Shown piece by piece: positions 1-5,383 of a stretch of 6,717 nucleotides of DNA; position 1 is the stretch's first letter, and each line of letters opens with the position of its first letter. The stretch covers positions 1 through 6,717 of the forward strand of contig CALGZD010000084.1 in NCBI GenBank assembly GCA_937934635.1, in the 5' to 3' direction. Made by a program: the position numbers and the translations under genes. The notes under the pieces are model-generated. The model was not told where the DNA came from and did not search any database. It saw nothing but the letters and a program-made list of their open reading frames with translations. The DNA is from an uncultured Deinococcales bacterium (lineage in GTDB: Bacteria; Deinococcota; Deinococci; Deinococcales; Trueperaceae).

Positions 1-1
1 T

Positions 2-697
2 GTATACAAAAAAACAAATGTTTATAATAGAATTACACCCTTGATTCGTCCTTATTTGAGGACGAATCGTAGTCCTGATTTAGTTGGAATGAATTTACAA
101 GGAGCATGGGGAGTTTACGAAAGTAAAGGTAGGTCAAAAAATCGTCCAAGTGATAAAGATTTAGTAAGAGCAAAAGAACAAGCAGATAGCCTTTATCAAA
201 TTAATGGTTTAGTTCCATTTGATAATGTTGTTTCCGCAACCTATTTTGACGAGTATATGAGTTGTCATTGGTTAATAAATGATTGTTCTGCTATAGTTCA
301 CCCTTCTGCCAATAGTATTAATGGTACATATCCCCATCATAGGGCAAAGTTTTCGAAACATCATTTAACAACTATAAAATTTTTGCGTGAGTCTTTATTA
401 ACAGATTATTATGCACCAATAACTCAGCTTTTTCTCAACAATGCGACAAGCCCTCAATCTAAAGAAGAAGGTTACGTCGTAACTCAATTTCCATATTTTC
501 GAATGGAAATATTGTTAAATGAAGTTGTTTTTGACAATTTAAGTTCTATACTTAAGGACAAAGAGCCTGTAGATTTAGGATCTGAACAATTTGAAAAGAT
601 AATTGAAGATTTAGGTAATAAATATCCAAATAAGAATGAACGTCACGATGCAAAAATCGGACTTGATGGCATTTTAGTAAGACCTATGAAAAAATGA
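2..697 (+). CDS. 5'-truncated protein with a PD-(D/E)XK nuclease-like motif
   Basis: The reading frame is open from the left edge to a TGA at 695-697, so the gene probably starts outside the window. A TTG at 41 is a possible start but has no ribosome binding site. The first in-frame ATG (89) would cut off the most conserved-looking part. Counting from the TTG, residues 12-13 are Pro-Asp and residues 27-29 are Glu-Ser-Lys, followed by Gly-Arg-Ser and a helix-like stretch containing KEQA. This P-D...E-x-K arrangement (13 residues between Asp and Glu) is the shape of the PD-(D/E)XK nuclease active site, found in restriction, repair and transposon enzymes. The nuclease assignment is inferred from this motif only; I do not recognise the family. 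The remaining ~185 residues show no membrane segment or known domain. The gene is visibly more AT-rich than those to the right and ends 15 nt before a MITE-like element, which suggests accessory DNA. Confidence 0.6.
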   Translation, partial: VYKKTNVYNRITPLIRPYLRTNRSPDLVGMNLQGAWGVYESKGRSKNRPSDKDLVRAKEQADSLYQINGLVPFDNVVSATYFDEYMSCHWLINDCSAIVHPSANSINGTYPHHRAKFSKHHLTTIKFLRESLLTDYYAPITQLFLNNATSPQSKEEGYVVTQFPYFRMEILLNEVVFDNLSSILKDKEPVDLGSEQFEKIIEDLGNKYPNKNERHDAKIGLDGILVRPMKK

Positions 698-712
698 GAT
701 TTTGTGTAGCTG

Positions 713-851
713 TTGTAGGATGGGCTGTGCCCATCTTCTAGAAATAATCAAATACAATTCATTTAACAGAAAAACCCAAAATCTTTAGTTTTAGGTTTTC
801 AGAATTGATATAATTATACTTGTGTATTGATGGGCATAGCCCATCCTACAA
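713..851. repeat. MITE-like element with hairpin-forming terminal inverted repeats
   Basis: The 23-bp ends at 713-735 and 829-851 are inverted copies differing at one base. Each end is also a small palindrome: gatgggc-tgt-gcccatc at 719-735 and gatgggc-ata-gcccatc at 829-845. The 93-bp interior is AT-rich and non-coding. No target-site duplication is evident in the flanks. A short non-coding element with inverted ends is what a miniature inverted-repeat transposable element looks like, and 'tgtaggatgggc' palindromes of this style recur in many bacterial genomes. Which transposase would move it cannot be told from here. It lies between two convergent reading frames, so its hairpins could also act as a two-way transcription end. 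Confidence 0.7.
771..799. other. imperfect hairpin inside the MITE-like element
   Basis: The arms aaaacccaaaa (771-781) and ttttaggtttt (789-799) pair at 10 of 11 positions around a 7-nt loop. With the two terminal palindromes this gives three stem-loops in about 140 bp. The stem is AT-rich and weak. It may be a structural part of the element or a poor terminator. Confidence 0.4.
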
Positions 852-853
852 GA

Positions 854-1120
854 TTACTTGTTTTCTTCTACTTCTGGGAAACGAGGGTTTTCACTAGGAT
901 AGCTACGTTCAAAAACGACTTCACCGTTGTGTTTAGCAGTAAGTTTTATATCAGTGTAAAAAGTTGTAGCATCACTACGATTAACCGCTTCCATACGAGT
1001 TGAAGTATGCCAATCATCGTCACGCCCAACTTCTATATCTCGCTGAATGTGCATCGATGCTGTTTCAGGCGAATCTTCATTGATACGGTAATAATTGTTG
1101 GTTGAATAAGTATATAAAAC
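854..1120 (-). pseudogene. C-terminal remnant of a CocE/NonD family hydrolase
   Basis: The leftward frame ending in TAA at 854 contains a Y-R-I-x-E-D-x-P-x-x-A-S run, then G-R-D-D-D-W, a Ser-Asp-Ala-T-x-F stretch and V-F-E-R-S near the end. This order matches my knowledge of the C-terminal beta-sandwich (X-Pro dipeptidyl-peptidase C-terminal type) of CocE/NonD hydrolases, proteins of roughly 550-700 residues. Only about the last 80 residues are present. The alpha/beta-hydrolase core with the catalytic Ser, Asp and His is missing. The frame runs on to an ATG at 1228, but that part crosses the downstream hairpin of the neighbouring gene and overlaps its 3' end out of frame, so it is probably not original protein. 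No plausible start precedes the recognisable part, so I call a truncated pseudogene. A short functional gene of 124 codons is possible but less likely. The stop codon lies 2 nt from the MITE-like element. Confidence 0.6.
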
Positions 1121-1122
1121 AG

Positions 1123-1154
1123 AACTGGCGATACTAAAAATTGTGTCGCCAGTT
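1123..1154 (-). terminator. hairpin terminator after the IMPDH/GMPR-like gene
   Basis: The arms aactggcgatac (1123-1134) and gtgtcgccagtt (1143-1154) pair at 11 of 12 positions with a G-T type mismatch, around an 8-nt AT loop. It begins 27 nt after the TAG stop of the leftward gene. On the leftward strand the tail is ctgttttata, a modest U-tract. On the rightward strand the stem is followed by an uninterrupted T run, so it may work in both directions and shield the gene from readthrough from the left. Confidence 0.65.
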
Positions 1155-1181
1155 TTTTGTCTTTTTAGGAATATAACTATT

Positions 1182-2318
1182 CTAGTGAACACCACTTTCA
1201 ATAATCGTAGCGTGAGAATTAGTTGCAAACCTTACATTCTCTTTAAAACTTGCTAGGTCTGTCGCATTAACATAAGTCATAGCGCTTTGCAGTCCTTCAC
1301 GTAATCGGCTGATTGCTTCACCTGCATCTTGGTGGAAGCTCTTGAGCACTTGCGATGAACCTTCGATGTAGTTGCGCTTTTCTGTGACCATTGCTGAAGC
1401 CATACCGTATAACTGAACACCTACGAGCTTGTCATCTTCCTTGATAAGAACCTCTTCTTCAAAGCTTCCACTAGCGAAGAATTTACCCATCATGACAGCG
1501 TCGCTTAAGGCTAAAGCTTTTACGAAATCGCCAGCAGTGTTGACACCACCATCACTGATGACATGTACACCCGAAAGATCAAGTTCTTCCCTCATCTGTT
1601 TGATTTGTTCGAGCAACGTAAGCTGTCCTACGCCAACCCCTGTATTAATTCGAGTTGTACAAACAGAGCCTGGTCCAACACCTGCCTTGATGATAAAGTC
1701 TTCAAATCCTGCTAGCTTCATAAGCCAATAAGCAAAAAGAAAACCTTCGACCGAGCCAACATTTCCAAGAATAATGCCTTTACTCACGCCTAAATTTCTA
1801 AGCCTGAAAAGTACTGGTAATGCAGCAGCATTTGCACCATGGGCAATATCAATTGATAAGAAATGTAGATGTTCTCTTTGCAAGAGTTCTTTCAAAAAGG
1901 ATTCATCATCATTGATGCCAAGTGCTGTTCCAACAATACTAGGTGCAGAAGCATCAATATCTGCAAGTCTTTCTTTATCAGTAGCAGCTACACGTGGCAG
2001 GATATGAATGCCACCAACTTCGTTAGCAAAAGACCCATGTACATCTCTTGCAAAACGAGCACGCATAAAAGACATAGAAGCACCAAAAGCAGGAAAAAAT
2101 GTGCTGGTGTGCCCGTGTATATTGGGGATGCTAACTTGTGTATTTACGTCTTTGCGTGAAATTGCTTCAACCAGAAAGGTTGGCACAATACTTTTGTCTG
2201 CAAAGGTATAATAGATTTCATTTTTATCGAAGCTATAACTACCTAATATTTCTTGTGTCTTTTCAAAGGCAGTCTGAGCTACATCCTTAACGGATTGAGG
2301 ACTTACTAAATTGTTCAC
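1182..2318 (-). CDS. IMP dehydrogenase/GMP reductase family protein, divergent and without CBS domains
   Basis: A 378-residue cytosolic TIM-barrel oxidoreductase of the purine nucleotide family. Family members either oxidise IMP to XMP or reductively deaminate GMP to IMP through a thioimidate on a catalytic cysteine. Here the loop G-V-G-P-G-S-V-C-T-T-R gives Cys220. The phosphate-binding S-D-G-G lies at 255-258, a M-M-G-K-F-F-A segment at 276-282, and a flap-like Y-G-M-A-S at 304-308. The C-terminal G-L-Q-S-A-M-T-Y-V and the R-F-A-T...E-S-G-V-H tail also fit the family. Length and lack of a CBS pair resemble GMP reductase (about 347 residues in E. coli), and Y-G-M-A-S is closer to the reductase Y-G-M-S-S. 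However, the first 110 residues are unlike either classical enzyme, so I leave reaction and symbol open. The GTG start at 2318 follows an in-frame TAA at 2339 with no ATG between them; only a weak purine run (taaag) precedes it. It appears monocistronic. Confidence 0.85.
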   Translation of the reverse strand: MNNLVSPQSVKDVAQTAFEKTQEILGSYSFDKNEIYYTFADKSIVPTFLVEAISRKDVNTQVSIPNIHGHTSTFFPAFGASMSFMRARFARDVHGSFANEVGGIHILPRVAATDKERLADIDASAPSIVGTALGINDDESFLKELLQREHLHFLSIDIAHGANAAALPVLFRLRNLGVSKGIILGNVGSVEGFLFAYWLMKLAGFEDFIIKAGVGPGSVCTTRINTGVGVGQLTLLEQIKQMREELDLSGVHVISDGGVNTAGDFVKALALSDAVMMGKFFASGSFEEEVLIKEDDKLVGVQLYGMASAMVTEKRNYIEGSSQVLKSFHQDAGEAISRLREGLQSAMTYVNATDLASFKENVRFATNSHATIIESGVH

Positions 2319-2404
2319 GTGCTTTACTTTATGTAGTTATGAGTGTGTTTTTCAAGGGTTTTCTGGTCATAGCTTGTGAATATATGAAGCATGGATATAG
2401 TAGA

Positions 2405-2450
2405 ATTGCCACCTAATTGCCACCTAATTGCTACCTAATTTCCACACCTA
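2405..2450. repeat. 11-bp tandem repeat upstream of the IMPDH/GMPR-like gene
   Basis: Two exact copies of attgccaccta (2405-2415, 2416-2426), a third with one change (2427-2437, attgctaccta) and a fourth degenerate copy with extra bases (2438-2450). It lies 87-132 bp upstream of the GTG start of the leftward gene, where it reads as aattaggtggc units. The 11-bp period is close to one helical turn, as expected if a protein binds along one face. It could equally be a simple slippage repeat. I see no clear promoter between it and the gene. Confidence 0.75.
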
Positions 2451-2539
2451 ATACAGTGTCCGAAAATATATGTACTAGCGTTTCCACGTAACAACTGTAC
2501 ACACTAAGTGAGTTAATTCTTACTCGTTACGAAGCTCGC

Positions 2540-2565
2540 CGATTCACTGCAACAGCAGTGAATCG
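2540..2565. other. perfect 11-bp stem-loop downstream of the ABC operon
   Basis: The arms cgattcactgc (2540-2550) and gcagtgaatcg (2555-2565) are exact inverted copies around a 4-nt aaca loop, starting 28 nt after the stop of the ABC ATPase gene. No T-run follows on either strand, so it is not a standard intrinsic terminator. It may instead protect the mRNA 3' end or be the binding site of a dimeric protein. The rest of the 275-bp gap at 2319-2593 holds only the tandem repeat and no coding signal. Confidence 0.6.
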
Positions 2566-2593
2566 TAGAACTGCTATTTGAATAACAGTGCAA

Positions 2594-3577
2594 TCAGTTT
2601 TCCAAAAGTTTATGCTCATAAATATTGCGAATCGTTTCTTCGATATCAGGCTCTTGAACTGTCAAATCACTAATGCTGAATTTGGCACTCAAGCGTCCTA
2701 TAAGTTCAGAAGCACTTAGCACATCTTTTGAAAAGGCATAGCTAACTTGTTTTCCATCAAGCTTTAAAAGTTCAGTGCCTTCTATGTTGACATCAGTATA
2801 ATGTTCAGCGAAATCTACTAAAAGCTGACGCTTACCACCAAAGCGTTGTTGTAAATTATCTAGTTGACCATCAAAGAGTAATTGACCATGATCAATAATC
2901 ATGACGCGTTGACACAGTTTTTGGACATCAGCTAAGTCATGGGTTGTGAGCACAATGGTGGTTCCACGTTCTTTGTTTATGTGTGCTATAAATTCACGGA
3001 TACGTTCTTTAGCCACGACATCTAGCCCGATGGTGGGTTCATCTAAAAAGAGAATGTCTGGATTGTGCATGAGTGCAGCACAGATGTCTGCGCGCATTCG
3101 CTGACCTAAAGAAAGAGAACGAACAGGTGTGTCTAAAAAAGATTCTAAGTCTAACAAGTTTTTAAACTCTGAAAAGTTTGTAGTAAATACATCCTTAGGT
3201 ATTTTATAGATGTGTTGTAAGAGTTCTAAAGACTCAACAACTGGTAAATCCCACCAAAGTGTACTCCGTTGACCAAAAACAGCGCCTATGCGGTTTACAT
3301 ATCGTTGGCGGTTTTTCCATGGTAGAAAGCCGTTGACATCTATGTGACCACTGCTTGGCACAAGAAGTCCTGTGAGCATTTTGAGGGTTGTAGATTTCCC
3401 TGCCCCATTTGGTCCGAGGTAGCCAACTAGCTCACCTTTAGAGACCTCAAAACTTAGGTCATCAACAGCTTTGACAACATTAACGTCTTGTGTAACAAGA
3501 TTGCGAAGTGCAGCAAAGCGACCTTTGTGGTGCTTTCGAACTTTAAAGTGTTTGTTTAGATTTTTTACAGCTATCAT
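2594..3577 (-). CDS. ABC-2 type exporter, ATP-binding protein
   Basis: A 327-residue cytoplasmic ATPase that would power the two membrane proteins encoded just upstream. All core ABC motifs are intact: Walker A GPNGAGKST (55-63), Q-loop Q103 within F-G-Q-R-S-T-L-W-W-D-L-P, signature LSLGQ (155-159), Walker B ILFLDEP (175-181) and switch His213. The F-G-Q-R-S-T-L-W-W-D-L-P stretch is typical of the COG4586 group of uncharacterised ABC-2 transporter ATPases. The ~100 residues after the ATPase core form the extra C-terminal domain common in that group. The frame extends 19 codons further upstream, but those overlap the preceding permease. I chose the ATG at 3577 because it follows that gene's TAA by one base and has an acagg Shine-Dalgarno-like sequence 8 nt ahead. 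Last gene of the three-gene operon. The substrate cannot be read from the sequence; drugs, lipids or glycans are possible. Confidence 0.93.
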   Translation of the reverse strand: MIAVKNLNKHFKVRKHHKGRFAALRNLVTQDVNVVKAVDDLSFEVSKGELVGYLGPNGAGKSTTLKMLTGLLVPSSGHIDVNGFLPWKNRQRYVNRIGAVFGQRSTLWWDLPVVESLELLQHIYKIPKDVFTTNFSEFKNLLDLESFLDTPVRSLSLGQRMRADICAALMHNPDILFLDEPTIGLDVVAKERIREFIAHINKERGTTIVLTTHDLADVQKLCQRVMIIDHGQLLFDGQLDNLQQRFGGKRQLLVDFAEHYTDVNIEGTELLKLDGKQVSYAFSKDVLSASELIGRLSAKFSISDLTVQEPDIEETIRNIYEHKLLEN

Positions 3578-3578
3578 G

Positions 3579-4385
3579 TTATGAACCTGTACTTTGATAA
3601 TGGCGAATGCCAAATATCCAAAATCTATAGGCAAGTAGTAGCATCATTGCTGCTAGTGCTATGCCTATAAATGGCGCAAAACTTGGAAAATTAAAATGGT
3701 CTGGTTTGTCTAGAATATAGAGTGCTGGATAGTAGTTGAGAAATATAGCTGGAATGATAAAAGTAAAAATACGACGCATCCAGTTTTGGTAGATATGCAT
3801 AGGGTAAGTCATGAGGTAGCTGCCACCATAGGTGAGTATTTTTAATAAGTCGATCGATTGAACAGTCCAAAAGGTGATGGTTGAGCCAAACATGAAGAGG
3901 GCTGCAAAGAACATAGTCATGCTGAGAATCATGCAAGGTACAAGTGCTACTTTAACCCATGTCCACTCAATATCTGTAAGGTTTAAAGCAAGAAAAAAGA
4001 TAGCAATGCCAAGAATGATTTTGCCAATACGGCGAAGTTCTAACTCACTTGCGAGTACTTGCAAGGTGATGTTTACAGGTCTCAATAGCAATTGATCGAA
4101 AGTGCCAAGTCGAATCTTTTCCGCAAATACAGGAGGGTCAAAGCCTTGGAACAGCATATCCATGAGTCCAAAAGATATTTCAACCATTGCCCAAAGTAGC
4201 GCTACCTCACCTAGTGTCCAGCCTTTGATGTGCTCAAAACGTTCAAATACCACAGCCACTGCTAGAAATTCGACAAAGACAATGAAGGCAGTGCTTAAAA
4301 TTTCAAAAACGAAAGAAGCACGATACTGTAATTGGCTTTGTAATTGCACAAGGACGAGGCGGAAGTATAGAGTTGCTTGGTGCAT
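3579..4385 (-). CDS. ABC-2 family transporter permease (second permease)
   Basis: A 268-residue inner-membrane protein with about six hydrophobic segments, near residues 26-48, 60-78, 118-135, 145-167, 205-222 and 236-256. The cytoplasmic-looking loop G-T-F-D-Q-L-L-L-R-P (94-103), after the second segment, is a hallmark of the ABC2_membrane_6 (former DUF990) family, and the C-terminal Y-Q-S-T-G-S tail is common there too. It most resembles the COG3694 half of COG4587/COG3694 permease pairs. It should pair with the permease encoded upstream and be driven by the downstream ATPase. The ATG at 4385 has a strong gggagg ribosome binding site 7 nt ahead, and the gene starts 3 nt after the previous stop, so translational coupling is likely. 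No substrate can be inferred. Confidence 0.9.
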   Translation of the reverse strand: MHQATLYFRLVLVQLQSQLQYRASFVFEILSTAFIVFVEFLAVAVVFERFEHIKGWTLGEVALLWAMVEISFGLMDMLFQGFDPPVFAEKIRLGTFDQLLLRPVNITLQVLASELELRRIGKIILGIAIFFLALNLTDIEWTWVKVALVPCMILSMTMFFAALFMFGSTITFWTVQSIDLLKILTYGGSYLMTYPMHIYQNWMRRIFTFIIPAIFLNYYPALYILDKPDHFNFPSFAPFIGIALAAMMLLLAYRFWIFGIRHYQSTGS

Positions 4386-4388
4386 GTA

Positions 4389-5180
4389 TCAACCTCCCAA
4401 AATCACTAAGCGACGTGTACCACGCTTAAGAAATAATTGCGCTAGAAGAATTAGTGCAACGACCCAAAACGCTTGTAAGAGCAAGCTTTCTAGCATTTCG
4501 TTTGGAGAGCGTAACCCCATATATATTTCAACTGGTGTGTCGAGTACATAGGGAAATGGTGTGAAAGCTGCAATGCGTTGTAGCCAATCGGGGAAAAGAC
4601 GAAGGGGCATAAGAAAGCCAGAAAGTAACCAGCTAAGTGTAAAGAAGAAACGCAACATACCTTTGGCATTTGGTGTCCAAAAGCTACTGGTGTTTACGAG
4701 AAATCTGTATGCAAAGCTGATGAGCCAAGCAAGCCATATCGAGGCAAAAAAGCATAGCCAGACTAATGCATTGGCAGGATAGGTAACTTTAAAAAAGAGG
4801 TCGTAAATAGCGAAGAGTAATACACCACGAAAGATTAGGTTAAACATTGAACGACCCATATCTTCTGCCATGGCGTAGTTAAAGTAGTGCATGGGTTTAA
4901 GTAATTGAGTGGCAATTTCTCCACTGTAGACAGCACGCATGAGGTCACCACTGCCAAAGATGGTGATAAAGGTAATTAAAGATTGGGATAGTGCTAGGTA
5001 AGTTACTACGCCAACTAAGTCCAAACCTTCAACACTTTCTCGTTCACCGTACAGTGCAAGCAGTACTGCTATACGCATCAAACCAAAAAAGAAATTCACA
5101 GACAGGTTTGAAAATGTAGAGGTACGGTATGCCATCTGTTGGCGAAAGTGTAGTTTGCTGAGTTCAAAGAAAAGACGCAT
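4389..5180 (-). CDS. ABC-2 family transporter permease (first permease)
   Basis: A 263-residue inner-membrane protein and the first gene of the export operon. Hydrophobic segments lie near 26-44, 55-75, 112-129, 137-157, 175-193 and 229-251, giving about six helices. After the second segment comes Y-S-G-E-I-A-T-Q-L-L-K-P (85-96), equivalent to the F-D-Q-L-L-L-R-P loop of its partner and typical of COG4587-type permeases (ABC2_membrane_6). I chose the ATG at 5180 over the adjoining TTG at 5183: a ggtga lies 4 nt before the ATG but would be too close to the TTG. The last codons (Leu-Gly-Gly-stop) contain the ribosome binding site of the next gene, tying expression of the two permeases together. 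Confidence 0.9.
   Translation of the reverse strand: MRLFFELSKLHFRQQMAYRTSTFSNLSVNFFFGLMRIAVLLALYGERESVEGLDLVGVVTYLALSQSLITFITIFGSGDLMRAVYSGEIATQLLKPMHYFNYAMAEDMGRSMFNLIFRGVLLFAIYDLFFKVTYPANALVWLCFFASIWLAWLISFAYRFLVNTSSFWTPNAKGMLRFFFTLSWLLSGFLMPLRLFPDWLQRIAAFTPFPYVLDTPVEIYMGLRSPNEMLESLLLQAFWVVALILLAQLFLKRGTRRLVILGG
4393..4398 (-). promoter_or_regulatory. ribosome binding site embedded in the end of the first permease gene
   Basis: Leftward-strand gggagg sits 7 nt before the ATG at 4385. Its bases also encode the final Gly-Gly of the upstream permease. It is the strongest Shine-Dalgarno match in the window, and its overlap with translated codons suggests the second permease is made by ribosomes finishing the first. 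Confidence 0.8.
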
Positions 5181-5233
5181 CAATTCACCATTTAAAACTA
5201 TGTGAAACTAGAACGTAAAACCAAAAGTTGTAA

Positions 5234-5260
5234 ATTTTAAATAGGTTGTAAAGAAGACAA
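5234..5260 (-). promoter_or_regulatory. possible sigma70-type promoter of the ABC operon
   Basis: On the leftward strand, ttgtct (5260-5255) and taaaat (5239-5234) are separated by 15 bp, about 54 bp ahead of the first permease ATG. The spacing is shorter than ideal and the region is AT-rich, so chance matches are likely. This is the best candidate in the 203-bp gap between the glycosyltransferase stop and the operon. Confidence 0.25.
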
Positions 5261-5298
5261 AAACGTATTGTTAGTTTTTAAAATAAAAATAACAGACT

Positions 5299-5328
5299 AA
5301 AAAACGAATAAACCTTTAAGCAGGGTTT
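5299..5328 (-). terminator. weak possible terminator after the glycosyltransferase gene
   Basis: Leftward-strand aaacc (5328-5324) and ggttt (5314-5310) can pair around a 9-nt loop, and a run of six T follows at 5304-5299. The stem is only 5 bp and the T-run is offset by 5 nt. It begins about 55 nt after the glycosyltransferase stop. Transcription may continue into the ABC operon. Confidence 0.3.
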
Positions 5329-5383
5329 GAGATGGTAACACTCTTAAATTTTATCTAACAAGGTCATTCTGGAAATCAAGTTT

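Noticed and set aside
1121..1228. N-terminal 36 codons of the hydrolase-remnant frame as genuine protein
   Set aside because: They run through the neighbouring gene's terminator hairpin and overlap its 3' coding end out of frame.
1429..2211. Several rightward open frames of 67-100 codons opposite the IMPDH/GMPR-like gene
   Set aside because: They lie entirely antisense to a gene with intact catalytic motifs, are low-complexity (Ser/Lys/Thr-rich) and have no recognisable domain.
2319..2404. Promoter ttgaaa-17-ataaag for the IMPDH/GMPR-like gene
   Set aside because: The -10 match is poor and would put the transcription start almost on the GTG codon, so it is not convincing.
2405..2450. CRISPR-like array or plasmid iterons
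   Set aside because: Units are 11 bp and directly abutting with no spacers. There is no replication-initiator gene, DnaA-box cluster or cas gene nearby.
3578..3634. 19-codon N-terminal extension of the ABC ATPase overlapping the permease 3' end
   Set aside because: The conserved ATPase start begins at the ATG at 3577, which has a suitable ribosome site and a 1-nt gap to the previous stop. The extension is simply the permease tail in another frame.
3691..3936. Leftward 81-codon frame inside the second permease gene
   Set aside because: It is an out-of-frame shadow of a well-supported membrane protein, with no ribosome site and no family similarity.
3874..4782. Rightward frames of 73-149 codons opposite the two permeases
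   Set aside because: They are antisense to the operon. Their basic, Ser/Asn-rich composition is what the reverse complement of hydrophobic codons gives.
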